Assembly (NCBI GenBank): GCA_964423465.1 | Contig: CAYRFK010000101.1 | Location: forward strand, 1-16,347 | Reading direction: 5' to 3' | Source: VGWF01 sp964423465 | Lineage (GTDB): Bacteria > Verrucomicrobiota > Kiritimatiellia > PWTM01 | Length of the DNA stretch: 16,347 nt | Shown here: positions 1 to 7,434 of the stretch, piece by piece | Layout: each line of letters begins with the position of its first letter | Position numbering within the stretch: the first letter of the stretch is position 1 | Translations under genes and position numbers: made by a program | The notes under the pieces: model-generated | What the model was told of the DNA's origin: nothing | What the model saw: only the letters and a program-made list of their open reading frames with translations | Databases searched by the model: none

Positions 1-39
1 ATCGGTGCCATGGACTCCCTGCAGTTCACGGTCAACTGA
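1..39 (+). CDS. C-terminal tail of an upstream gene (partial)
   Basis: Reading from base 1 gives IGAMDSLQFTVN followed by TGA at 37-39. Alternating hydrophobic and polar residues ending in FTV are common in the last strand of secreted beta-sandwich domains, but twelve residues cannot identify a family. The gene would run in the same direction as the five-gene cluster that starts at 246. No clear hairpin with a T-run follows the stop. The frame could be open by chance. Confidence 0.4.
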   Translation: MGAMDSLQFTVN

Positions 40-80
40 ATCGTTCCGGCTGAGAGGAAAGACCGTGGCGAGGGGCCGGC

Positions 81-104
81 ATGGAGGGCCGACCTATGCG
101 AGGC
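81..104 (+). repeat. Dispersed 24-bp repeat, copy A
   Basis: This 24-mer begins ATGGAGGGCC and ends TATGCGAGGC. Its reverse complement occurs at 12033-12056 with one mismatch in 24. A more divergent family member lies inverted at 134-158. All copies are outside genes. The family is not one I can name. Confidence 0.75.
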
Positions 105-133
105 GGCGGATGGGCTACAATGGCGCATGGTTC

Positions 134-158
134 GGGCTCGCGGTAGCTCGCCCCTCCA
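134..158 (-). repeat. Divergent inverted member of the 24-bp repeat family
   Basis: Read on the minus strand this begins TGGAGGGGCGAGCTA and continues CCGCGAGCCC. It aligns to copy A (81-104) at roughly 19 of 25 positions with a one-base gap. Because it faces copy A, the pair forms an imperfect palindrome. The similarity is weaker than between copies A and B, so membership is less certain. Confidence 0.45.
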
Positions 159-245
159 GCAGCACGGAGGTCGAAGGCCGGAACGGCGGGCGCGGCTTGC
201 GCCGGCGCGGCGTCGGGCGGATGCTCTGCGCGGGAGTAACCATCG

Positions 246-1109
246 ATGAAAGCGATTCTTGCCGTCCTCATTCTTGCGTCCGGACTGGCGTCGGCAGGCG
301 ACAGCAACCGCGTGTTCAAGACGCACGCGCTCGGATTCACGGACACGGCAGCGGCGGAAGAGATGGCCCGCGGGATCATCTCACCCGGCGGGAGCGTCGT
401 GCTCGATGGCAAGAACAACCGGCTGTTGGTTTTCGCAACGGAGGCGGAGCATGCGCAACTGGCGAAGATGTCGGCCGAGTTGTCGGCGCCGCCGAAGGTC
501 GTGCGCATCGAGGTCCGGCACAGCGGCGGCGGACGGTCCGTGGAGAGCGGCGCCTCGCTCGGGGCCTCCGGCGGCGTGGTCGTCTCGCCCGGCGGGACGG
601 CGGGGACGATCCGGCTCAACCCGTCGCTGACTCACACCTCGACGGAGGTCCGCGACAACACGGCGCAGACGCTGACGGTGGCCAGCGGGCGTTCCGCCAC
701 GCTGCATGTCGGCGAGGATGTGCCGTACGCCGGCTGGCTCGTGACACAGGCGCTCGACTGGGGGCTCGTGCGGCAGGTCGTCCAGTGGCAGAAGGTCGGC
801 GCCTTTCTTGCCGTCGAACCGACCGTGATCGGCGAGGGCCCGCAGGCCCTGATCCGCGTGCGCCTGACACCGGAACTGAGCGGGCTGGTCGACGGCAACC
901 CGTACCGGATCCGCTACCAGCGCGCCGCCACCGATGTCGTCGTGGCGCCCGGCCAGACGCTCCAGGTCGGCGGCTCGGCGCAGGACCGCGAATTCTACTC
1001 GCGGTTTCTGGTTGGCATGGCGCGCGGCGGCGCCCATCATGCCGTGAGCATTGAACTGACGCCGACGATCGTCGAGATGGCGGCCCCGCCGGGGGCGCCG
1101 GGCCGGTGA
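246..1109 (+). CDS. Short secreted protein with secretin-like N and C domains (mini-secretin)
   Basis: The 287-residue product has a signal peptide (about residues 1-17, ending ASA). Residues 23-91 resemble the small secretin N domain: a helix, then a glycine turn and VVLDGKNNRLLVFAT, as in the NolW-like repeats of type II/III secretins. Residues 140-276 resemble the secretin C domain: TLTVASGRSATLHVGEDVPY (142-161), GAFLAVEPTVIG...IRVRLTPELS (185-212), VVVAPGQTLQVGG (231-243) and SIELTPTIV (268-276). Known secretins are usually well over twice this length and have several N domains; here one remains, and the usual proline-rich segment before the last strands is not evident. GGGAG at 232-236 supports the start. 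The gene heads a five-gene + strand cluster. Whether it forms a pore is unknown; an outer-membrane or periplasmic accessory role is inference. Confidence 0.75.
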   Translation: MKAILAVLILASGLASAGDSNRVFKTHALGFTDTAAAEEMARGIISPGGSVVLDGKNNRLLVFATEAEHAQLAKMSAELSAPPKVVRIEVRHSGGGRSVESGASLGASGGVVVSPGGTAGTIRLNPSLTHTSTEVRDNTAQTLTVASGRSATLHVGEDVPYAGWLVTQALDWGLVRQVVQWQKVGAFLAVEPTVIGEGPQALIRVRLTPELSGLVDGNPYRIRYQRAATDVVVAPGQTLQVGGSAQDREFYSRFLVGMARGGAHHAVSIELTPTIVEMAAPPGAPGR

Positions 1110-1129
1110 TTCGCGGCACGGGAGGGATC

Positions 1130-2002
1130 ATGAGGCAGTGGATTCTGGCCGCGGGGTTCGCGGTGGCCGCGACGGCGGCGGGCGCGCAGGGGACGCGCAG
1201 CACGATGATTCCCCATTGTCCGATCGTCGACGGCGGTCGCGACCCCCTGGGTTCGGCCTCCGTGGGCTGGGCGCCGGCCAAGGCCATCGAGGATACCGGG
1301 GAGGACTTCGGCTTCTTCGACTTCGCAGGGCAGGTCTCGCTTGGCTACTACCGGACCGCGGCGGGCGACTTCGATCTGTCGGTCGCGGGGCACCTCTGGA
1401 CGCCCACGGACGGCGATAACTACGATGTTCCCGACTCGTTCGGCCAGGGTTATCTCCGGCTCCGCTGGGACATCCGGACGACGCAGGGGCTCACGCTTCG
1501 CGCCGAGGCCCGGCCGGGCTACTACGCCGAGGTGGCCCACCTGGAGTGGAGCGACTTCAACCTGCCGTTCTCGCTGTCGGGCATCCAGGCGTTCAACAAG
1601 CAGTTCGCGGTCCAGGGGGGCGTCGCGATCCACCCGGGCTACGCGTTCGACCCGATCCTCGGACTCCGCTTCGTGCCCCACCGCGACCTCGTCATGGATC
1701 TTGCCTATCCTGAGAGCCGCCTCTACTGGCACGTCCATCCGGTCTTCGCGCTGCTCGGCGGCTACCAGGTCAACCGGATGTGGATCTTCTCGCTGTCCGA
1801 AGACGATCCTGGCGAGGACTTCATCCTCCGCGACCAGCGGCTGTACGGCGGGTTCGACCTGACCCTCGGCGGGCTGATGACGCTGACCGCGCGGGGGGGC
1901 ATGCTGCTGGGCCGCGAGCTGGACTTCACGCACGGGGACGACACGAAGGCCGAGGTCGACGAGGGCTTCTTCGTCTCGTTCGGCATCGCCGGGGAGTTCT
2001 GA
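1130..2002 (+). CDS. Putative outer-membrane beta-barrel protein (DUF6268-like)
   Basis: I chose the ATG at 1130 because GGAGGG (1121-1126) precedes it and a clean signal peptide follows (residues 1-20, ending AAGAQ). A GTG at 1106 is open in frame but overlaps the previous stop and puts eight extra residues before that signal. The 290-residue protein alternates hydrophobic and polar residues in strand-like stretches rich in Tyr, Trp and Gly, for example QVSLGYYRTAAGDFDLSVAG and GYLRLRWDIR. It ends in FGIAGEF, the terminal phenylalanine typical of BAM-assembled barrels. The closest family I recall is DUF6268, the outer-membrane barrels of PVC bacteria; that assignment is from memory. It lies 20 bases after the mini-secretin and 4 before the protease gene. 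Its substrate is unknown. Confidence 0.75.
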   Translation: MRQWILAAGFAVAATAAGAQGTRSTMIPHCPIVDGGRDPLGSASVGWAPAKAIEDTGEDFGFFDFAGQVSLGYYRTAAGDFDLSVAGHLWTPTDGDNYDVPDSFGQGYLRLRWDIRTTQGLTLRAEARPGYYAEVAHLEWSDFNLPFSLSGIQAFNKQFAVQGGVAIHPGYAFDPILGLRFVPHRDLVMDLAYPESRLYWHVHPVFALLGGYQVNRMWIFSLSEDDPGEDFILRDQRLYGGFDLTLGGLMTLTARGGMLLGRELDFTHGDDTKAEVDEGFFVSFGIAGEF

Positions 2003-2006
2003 CCCC

Positions 2007-2891
2007 ATGCGCCTCGCGATCGCCGCCGTCGGCGCGGCCCTCCTGGCAGCCCTCTGCGTTCCGGCGCCGGCCGCGGGCCTGGCTCCCGACCCGGCACCGG
2101 TCGATGACGCGGCGTTCCAGCGCGATCTCACCCGCGCCGTCATCGCCCTTCGGGAAAGTCACAAGCTGACGCCGATCGACACGCTGCGCGGGCAGCTCAG
2201 CCGCCGGACCGCGGGGGCCGCCCTGCCCCGCCTCCCCGCCCCGGCCGCCGCGCGGGATCCCGCCGTCGTGTATGCACGCGCCCGCGAGTCGGTGCTCGTG
2301 ATGTGCGAGCTCTACAAGTGCGGCAAGTGCTCCGAATGGCATGTGTCCTGTTCAACCTGCTTCGCCATCGCCCCGGACATCGTCGTGCTGAACCACCATG
2401 CCTTCACGACGAACCGCGCGGCCGGGATCACCGAGTCGATGGCGGTGGCGACGGCGGACGGGCGCGTCTTTCCGGTTCGGGAGATCCTGGCCGCCTCGCC
2501 GACGGATGACGCGGCGGCGGTCCGGATCGACGGCGGACCGTTGCCCCCCCTGCCCCTGTCCGCGGACGCCCCGGCGGGGGCCGATGTGTTCGTGGTCAGC
2601 CATCCGGCCGGCATGTTCTACACGCTCACGCGCGGCATCGTGTCGCGCCACTATGTCGACGGCGGCGGACGCAAGGGCCCCGGCGTCCCTCGCCTCGCCA
2701 TCACGGCCGACTTCGCCAAGGGGTCGAGCGGCGGACCGGTCTTCAACAGCGCGGGCGCGGTGGTCGGCATGGTGGCCTCAACGCGGTCGATCTACTACGA
2801 CGAGAAGAGCGGCGAGCAGCGCAACCTCCAGATGGTCGTGAAGAACTGCGTCCCCGCCCGCTCGATTCTCGCCCTCTTTGAAGCGCCGTGA
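2007..2891 (+). CDS. Secreted trypsin-like serine protease with a cysteine cluster
   Basis: The 294-residue product starts with a signal peptide (about 1-23). The trypsin/HtrA fold is supported by all three catalytic motifs in order: IVVLNHHAF (catalytic His probably 131, by analogy with DegP TNNH), TDDAAAVRI (Asp 167 or 168) and KGSSGGPVFN (Ser 241, with the usual oxyanion GxSGGP). There is no PDZ domain after the protease domain, unlike DegP-type HtrA. The odd feature is five cysteines in 19 residues (100, 105, 108, 115, 118; CELYKCGKCSEWHVSCSTC) just before the His motif. They could bind metal or form disulfides. The ATG lies four bases after the preceding stop, so translation may be coupled. 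An envelope quality-control or processing role for its operon partners is inference. Confidence 0.85.
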   Translation: MRLAIAAVGAALLAALCVPAPAAGLAPDPAPVDDAAFQRDLTRAVIALRESHKLTPIDTLRGQLSRRTAGAALPRLPAPAAARDPAVVYARARESVLVMCELYKCGKCSEWHVSCSTCFAIAPDIVVLNHHAFTTNRAAGITESMAVATADGRVFPVREILAASPTDDAAAVRIDGGPLPPLPLSADAPAGADVFVVSHPAGMFYTLTRGIVSRHYVDGGGRKGPGVPRLAITADFAKGSSGGPVFNSAGAVVGMVASTRSIYYDEKSGEQRNLQMVVKNCVPARSILALFEAP

Positions 2892-2935
2892 TCCGTGCGT
2901 GAACCGCGCGCGCAAACCGTGTACAAACGGCCGGA

Positions 2936-3997
2936 ATGCGCGAATCACAATCCATCGCGGGGTGGACGGCCCTTGCGGTCCTGGCGGCGCTTGCGGCCGC
3001 AGGGCCCGTTGCGCGCGCCGCGCCGGAGCCGGCGGCCGGCGGGGATGTGCCGGTCGCCCCGATCGCCCCGACCGTGCACGGGGTCTGGTCCAATGCCTTC
3101 GTCCTGCGCACCGCCGCCGCCGAGGCGGTCATCGTGCCGGATACGGGCCGCGTCTGCGCGTTCGCTCCGGCCGACGGATCCAACGTTCTCCACTTCGCCG
3201 CCGCCCTCGCCTCGCACGACGCCGGCCGGCGCAGCGGTGCGGGATCCTGGCGGGATTTCGGCGGGCTTTGGGGCTGGCCGGTGCACGAGGACTCGTGGCC
3301 GCGCATCCGCGCCGAGGGCGCCAGCCCCGACGACCTGTTTGAGGGCCGCACATGGAACGGCCGCGCGTGGAAGACGGCGGATGGAACGGCCGTATGCTCC
3401 ATGACCCTCGAACTCGGCCGGCCGCTGAACCTGCGGATCTTGCGGTCCTTCCGTCTCGGCCGGCTGGCGGCGTCGCTGGAGATCCGCGAGCGGATCGAGC
3501 GCACGGGGCCCTCGGACATCCCCGTCGGGCCATCCATCCACGCACGCATCGTGGCGCCCCAGCGTCTCGTGTTTCCGGCGGATCCGGACGCCGAACCGCT
3601 CGTGCGCGCAGTGGCGTTTGATGCGCCGCCGGTCTTCGCCCTGTCCCGCGCGCCCTCGGCGGCCGTTTACCATGTCGGCCTCGGCGGCGAGCACCGGCTG
3701 GCAGCCAACACGCTTCGCCCCTGGGTCGCTGCCGAGCTGCCGCGCCATCTGGTGATGCTGCGGGCGGCCTCCAACGCGACGAACACGATTCCCCGCCCGG
3801 CGGCCTACGTCCATCGCGGCGCCGCGCATGCGGAGATCGAGCTCGCAGCGGCCGGGCGGCCGTTGCGGACGGGCGATGCCATCGAACAGACCGTCTTCCT
3901 CGAGTGTTTCCCGGCGCCCGCCGATCCCGACGAGCGTGCGCTGGCGATCCGCACGCGCCTGCTCGCCGGCGAGGGAGAGGCGGCGGCGCTGCCGTGA
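2936..3997 (+). CDS. Secreted DUF4380-type protein (galactose-mutarotase-like fold)
   Basis: The 353-residue protein has an N-terminal signal or anchor (about 8-28, ending ARA). Features resembling DUF4380 are the opening strands (VWSNAFVLRTAAAEAVIVPDTGRV, about 50-73), the Trp-rich WRDFGGLWGWPVHEDSWP (105-122) and later strands such as LNLRILRSF and LEIRERIERTGP. DUF4380 members are predicted to adopt the aldose-epimerase beta-sandwich and probably bind sugars; no reaction is established that I know of. The ATG has only a weak CGGA in front. The stop overlaps the GTG start of murJ by four bases, implying translational coupling. A role binding or modifying an envelope glycan or precursor would fit that neighbour but is inference. 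Confidence 0.65.
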   Translation: MRESQSIAGWTALAVLAALAAAGPVARAAPEPAAGGDVPVAPIAPTVHGVWSNAFVLRTAAAEAVIVPDTGRVCAFAPADGSNVLHFAAALASHDAGRRSGAGSWRDFGGLWGWPVHEDSWPRIRAEGASPDDLFEGRTWNGRAWKTADGTAVCSMTLELGRPLNLRILRSFRLGRLAASLEIRERIERTGPSDIPVGPSIHARIVAPQRLVFPADPDAEPLVRAVAFDAPPVFALSRAPSAAVYHVGLGGEHRLAANTLRPWVAAELPRHLVMLRAASNATNTIPRPAAYVHRGAAHAEIELAAAGRPLRTGDAIEQTVFLECFPAPADPDERALAIRTRLLAGEGEAAALP

Positions 3998-5604
3998 CGC
4001 CCGCCGGACCATCCGACCGCTCCGGGGTGCTGCGGTCCGCCGGCGTCGTCAGCGGGCTCACGACGATCAGCCGCTTCCTCGGGTTCTTCCGCGACATCCT
4101 CCTCGCGGGCCTCTTCGGCACGTCCGCGGCAATGTCGGCCTTCGCCGTCGCCTACCGCATCCCGAACTTGTTCCGGGCGCTGTTCGGCGAGGGCGCTCTG
4201 TCCGCGGCCTTCATCCCGGTCTTCGTCGAAAGCCGCCAGAACGAAGGCGACGCGGCGGCATGGCGGCTCGCGCGGTCGGTCTTCACGCTGGTCGGCGGCG
4301 CGCTGCTGCTTCTTGTGGTCCTCGGCATCGCCGCGGCGTCCTTCGTCCTCGCCGGCGACGGGCTCGGATCGACCGCCCGGCTGACATGGTCCCTGCTGCG
4401 GATCATGCTGCCCTACCTCCTCTTCATCTGCCTCGCGGCCGTCTCGATGGGCGCGCTGAACGCGTTCCATCATTTCGCGGTGCCGGCGGCGACGCCGTGG
4501 ATCCTCAACCTCGTCCAGATCGGCGTGATGCTGTTCGTCTGCCCGCGCGTCGGGTCGACGCCGGAGGAGCAGATCTACCCCGTCGCATGGGGCATCCTTC
4601 TGGCCGGCGTGCTGCAGTGGGCCGCCCAGGTTCCCGTGCTGGTGAAGAAGGGCGCGGACCTCCGCCCGGGGATCGACGTCCGAGACGAGCGCCTCGGCCG
4701 CGTGCTGGCGCTCATGGGACCCGCCGCGCTCGGGCGGGCGGTGTCGCAGTTCAACGTGTTCTTCGCAACGATGCTCGCCACCTCCATCGGCGAGTGGGCC
4801 GCTGCGGCGCTCTATTTCAGCGAGCGGCTGATCTACCTGCCGCAGGGCATCTTCGCGACGGCGCTGAGCACGGTGCTGCTGCCCCTCTTCTCCGGCCACG
4901 GCGCCCGGCACGACCTCAAGGGCCTGCGCGACGCGGTCAACCACGCGACGCGCATCATCCTGTTCGTCATGCTTCCCGCCGCGGTCGGCCTTTTCGTGCT
5001 GGCCGAGCCGATCCTGAGGATGAGCTTCGAGTGGCGCAACTTCGGCCCCGAATCGACGCTGCTCACGGCCCGGTCGCTGCGCGTCTACTGCGCCGGCCTC
5101 ATCTTCTTCGGCCTGGGCAAGGTCGTCGTGCCCGCGTTCTACGGCATGCAGGACACCCGCACGCCGGTCCGCGTCGGCGTTCTCACCGTGCTCGCGAACC
5201 TCGCGATGAGCCTGACGTTCCGCTGGACCTGGCCGCTCGAGTACAAGCACGCCGGCCTTGCGTTCTCCGTGGTCGCCGCCGAGGCCCTCAACTGTCTCAT
5301 CCTGACGCGCATGCTCGAGAAGCGGCTTGGTCCGCCGGACTGGCCCGTCATCGGCCGCAGCCTCGCCCGCATCACCGCCGGCTGCGCCGCGCTCGCCGTG
5401 GCGGCCGTCTTCGCGGAATCCGGCGCGCACCGCCTCGCCCTGCAGGCCGGCCTCGCTCCGAAACTCGCCCAGATCGCCGGCGTGCTTGCAGGCCTCGCCG
5501 CGGGGATCGCCACCTACTTCATCTCCGCCCGCCTCCTGAAGGCCCCCGAACTCGCCGACTTCATCACCGCCTTCCGCAGCCGCGGGCGGCGCGCCCGGGC
5601 CTGA
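3994..5604 (+). CDS. murJ: Lipid II flippase MurJ (MviN family)
   Basis: MurJ moves the lipid-linked peptidoglycan precursor (lipid II) across the inner membrane. The 536-residue product is close to the usual length (about 510-550) and is hydrophobic throughout. Signature segments are TTISRFLGFFRDILLAGLFG (residues 23-42), YRIPNLFRALFGEGALSAAF (54-73), a helix with SERLIYLPQGIF (about 276-287) and FYGMQDTRTPV. Arg 27, 33, 61 and 278 align by eye with E. coli MurJ Arg18, 24, 52 and 270, which are needed for function. I chose the GTG at 3994 because it overlaps the upstream stop as GTGA and the homologous region begins about 20 residues later. An ATG at 3904 would add 30 arginine-rich residues lying over the upstream gene. 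An essential cell-wall gene at the end of this operon is notable. Confidence 0.95.
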   Translation: MTPAGPSDRSGVLRSAGVVSGLTTISRFLGFFRDILLAGLFGTSAAMSAFAVAYRIPNLFRALFGEGALSAAFIPVFVESRQNEGDAAAWRLARSVFTLVGGALLLLVVLGIAAASFVLAGDGLGSTARLTWSLLRIMLPYLLFICLAAVSMGALNAFHHFAVPAATPWILNLVQIGVMLFVCPRVGSTPEEQIYPVAWGILLAGVLQWAAQVPVLVKKGADLRPGIDVRDERLGRVLALMGPAALGRAVSQFNVFFATMLATSIGEWAAAALYFSERLIYLPQGIFATALSTVLLPLFSGHGARHDLKGLRDAVNHATRIILFVMLPAAVGLFVLAEPILRMSFEWRNFGPESTLLTARSLRVYCAGLIFFGLGKVVVPAFYGMQDTRTPVRVGVLTVLANLAMSLTFRWTWPLEYKHAGLAFSVVAAEALNCLILTRMLEKRLGPPDWPVIGRSLARITAGCAALAVAAVFAESGAHRLALQAGLAPKLAQIAGVLAGLAAGIATYFISARLLKAPELADFITAFRSRGRRARA

Positions 5605-5637
5605 ACCTGTGCGGCGGGAAGCCGACGGATGTGTCGG

Positions 5638-5656
5638 AAGTTTCAAGTTTCAAGTC
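5638..5656. repeat. Short tandem AAGTTTC heptamer
   Basis: AAGTTTC occurs at 5638-5644 and 5645-5651, followed by AAGTC. The tract is AT-rich against very GC-rich surroundings, so it stands out even though it is short. Confidence 0.5.
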
Positions 5657-5668
5657 GGGTCAACTGTT

Positions 5669-5689
5669 GCGCCCGACGGATTCGGGCGC
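5669..5689. other. Hairpin downstream of murJ
   Basis: GCGCCCGA at 5669-5676 pairs perfectly with TCGGGCGC at 5682-5689 around a five-base CGGAT loop. No T-run follows on either strand, so it is not a canonical intrinsic terminator. It may protect the 3' end of the murJ message or be part of a decayed repeat. Confidence 0.35.
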
Positions 5690-5962
5690 CACGGCGGAAG
5701 ACGACGCAAAGGCACGAAGGCCGCAAAGCGCGAGACCGTTGGAGAACGGCCTGCGCCGCTTTTGGGGGAGATTTTCGCGCGGCGGGGGCGCCGCGTCTAC
5801 GTGAAACGCCCGCTTCTCAGCCATAATGAGAACTGCTGGGAAGATGGGAACGCCAGGGCAGCTGCGGGGGTCGCATGGCAGCTCTGCGGGGCTTGATCCC
5901 GGCGACGCACTTCACGCCGGCCCCTTTCGCGCTTGTCCTGATTGGCCGGGGATCGCGGAGGC

Positions 5963-5991
5963 TCGGCACGGAGCGCCGCAGAGCCTACACT
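5963..5991 (+). promoter_or_regulatory. Candidate promoter of the sulfatase gene
   Basis: TCGGCA (5963-5968) and TACACT (5986-5991) each match four of six sigma-70 consensus bases and are separated by 17 bases. Transcription would begin near 5998, giving a leader of about 18 bases that carries the GGGAG ribosome binding site. The match is modest, and similar pairs could occur by chance. Confidence 0.3.
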
Positions 5992-6015
5992 CCGGCACCT
6001 ACGGGAGACGATGCC

Positions 6016-7425
6016 ATGAAGCGATGGACCTGGATGGCGGCAGTGATGGCGGCGGCCGGGCAGGCGGCGTCGGCGGGCGCGCCCCCGAACGTCGTATTCT
6101 TCCTGGTCGACGACCTCGGATGGACCGATCTCGGCTGCTTCGGCAGCTCGTTTTACGAGACACCGAGCTGCGATCGCCTCGCCCGCGAGGGGATGCGCTT
6201 CACGTCGGGCTACGCCGCCTGTCCGGTCTGCAGTCCCACGCGCGCGAGCATCATGACGGGCAGGTACCCGGCGCGGCTGGCGACGACCGACTTCTTCGGC
6301 GCCGCGCAGCCGGAGCAGTGGAAGCGGCCGACGAAGCTGCTTCCCGCGTCGTACATCGAACAACTTCCGCTTGAAGAGACCACGCTCGCCGAATCGCTGA
6401 AGGCCGCCGGCTATGCGACATTCTTCGCCGGCAAATGGCACCTCGGCCCCGAGGGCTTCTGGCCGGAGAACCAGGGCTTCGACGTCAACATGGGCGGATG
6501 CGACCGCGGCGGACCCTACGGCGGGAAGAAGTACTTCTCGCCCTACGGCAACCCGCGGCTCGAGGACGGCCCCGAGGGCGAGCACCTGCCCGATCGGCTG
6601 GCGCGCGAGACCGTGAAGTTCATCGAGGCGCACCGCGGCGGGCCGTTCCTCACCTACCTGTCGTTCTACTCCGTCCACACACCCCTCATGGCGCGGCCGG
6701 ATCTCGTGGCGAAGTACAAGGAGAAGAAGGCGCGCCTCGGGCTCGAGGCGAAATGGGGCCGCGAGCGCGAACGCGAGGTACGGCTGGTGCAGGAACACGC
6801 GATCTACGCAGGCATGGTCGAGGCAATGGACCAGGCGGTCGGCACCGTTCTCGACGCGCTGGACCGGCTTGGCCTGGCGACAAACACCGCGGTCTTCTTC
6901 ATGTCCGACAACGGCGGGCTCAGCACCAGCGAGGGCCATCCGACGAGCAACCTGCCGCTGCGCGCGGGCAAGGGCTGGCTCTACGAGGGCGGCATCCGCG
7001 AGCCGATGATCGTCAGATGGCCCGGCGTCGTGAAGCCCGGCGCAACCTGCGCGCAGTACGTGTCGAGCGTCGACTTCCTGCCGACCATCCTCGACCTCGC
7101 CGGCCGCCGCCCCGCCGGCCCGGTCGACGGCATGAGCTTCCTTCCGCTGCTGAAGGGCGGCGCGCTCGACCGCGGCGCGATCTACTGGCACTACCCGCAC
7201 TACGGCAACCAGGGCGGCGCGCCCGGCGGCGCCGTGCGCCTCGGCGACTGGAAGCTGATCGAGTGGTACGAGGACGGCGCCCTCGAACTGTTCAATCTGG
7301 CCGACGACATCGGCGAGCGGCACAACCTTGTCGCCGCAAACCCGGCGAAGGTCCGCGAACTTCACGACCTCCTCAAGGCCTGGCGCGACGAGACGAACGC
7401 GCGGATGCCGACGAAACGGGAGTGA
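6016..7425 (+). CDS. Secreted formylglycine-dependent sulfatase (type I, S1 family)
   Basis: The 469-residue enzyme should hydrolyse sulfate esters, probably on a polysaccharide, in the periplasm or outside the cell. I chose the ATG at 6016 because GGGAG lies 8 bases upstream and a signal peptide follows (about 1-21, ending ASAG); an in-frame ATG at 5875 adds 47 residues of repeat-region translation. Motifs: NVVFFLVDDLGWTDLGCFGS with metal ligands Asp32/33; CSPTRASIMTGRYPAR with Cys72 as the formylglycine residue; FAGKWHLG (Lys140, His142); MSDNGG (Asp298, Asn299) as further metal ligands; and a C-terminal GDWKLIEWYEDG...ELFNLADDIGE segment typical of the family. Cys72 must be converted by a maturase (anSME or FGE), and none is in this window. 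The substrate cannot be deduced. The gene ends 9 bases from the convergent Cache lipoprotein. Confidence 0.95.
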   Translation: MKRWTWMAAVMAAAGQAASAGAPPNVVFFLVDDLGWTDLGCFGSSFYETPSCDRLAREGMRFTSGYAACPVCSPTRASIMTGRYPARLATTDFFGAAQPEQWKRPTKLLPASYIEQLPLEETTLAESLKAAGYATFFAGKWHLGPEGFWPENQGFDVNMGGCDRGGPYGGKKYFSPYGNPRLEDGPEGEHLPDRLARETVKFIEAHRGGPFLTYLSFYSVHTPLMARPDLVAKYKEKKARLGLEAKWGREREREVRLVQEHAIYAGMVEAMDQAVGTVLDALDRLGLATNTAVFFMSDNGGLSTSEGHPTSNLPLRAGKGWLYEGGIREPMIVRWPGVVKPGATCAQYVSSVDFLPTILDLAGRRPAGPVDGMSFLPLLKGGALDRGAIYWHYPHYGNQGGAPGGAVRLGDWKLIEWYEDGALELFNLADDIGERHNLVAANPAKVRELHDLLKAWRDETNARMPTKRE

Positions 7426-7434
7426 GGGCGCGGG

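Larger units (their letters stand above)
40..245. other. Non-coding gap with inverted repeat arms, upstream of the envelope operon
   Basis: No convincing gene is present; open frames here are arginine-rich shadows. The gap holds two arms of one repeat family in opposite orientation (81-104 and 134-158), which could pair as an imperfect hairpin around a 29-base loop. A TACAAT hexamer at 116-121 lies in that loop and could be a -10 box, but no good -35 box sits 16-18 bases upstream, so I do not call a promoter. The GGGAG at 232-236 is the ribosome binding site of the next gene. Confidence 0.6.
5605..6015. other. Intergenic region with short degenerate repeats and two hairpins
   Basis: No credible gene lies in this 411-base gap. 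It begins with a small hairpin CCGAC/GTCGG (5622-5626 with 5633-5637), then 2.7 copies of AAGTTTC (5638-5656), then an 8-bp hairpin GCGCCCGA/TCGGGCGC (5669-5676 with 5682-5689). A degenerate purine array with CGCAAAG and CACGAAG units follows (about 5703-5732). The hairpins could act as a weak murJ terminator, but neither has a proper T-run. The last 60 bases hold the candidate sulfatase promoter. Confidence 0.6.

Noticed and set aside
1106..1129. GTG at 1106 as start of the barrel protein
   Set aside because: It overlaps the previous stop and adds eight residues before a good signal peptide; the ATG at 1130 has GGAGGG just upstream.
3805..5646. A 613-codon open frame on the - strand
   Set aside because: It is antisense to murJ and rich in Arg, Glu, Asp and His with no domain pattern; MurJ signatures on the + strand are unambiguous.
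5875..6015. N-terminal extension of the sulfatase to an ATG at 5875
   Set aside because: The extra 47 residues are translated intergenic sequence, and the ATG at 6016 has a proper ribosome site and begins a signal peptide.
5797..7365. A 522-codon open frame on the - strand
   Set aside because: It is antisense to the sulfatase, which carries CSPTR and all metal-site motifs.
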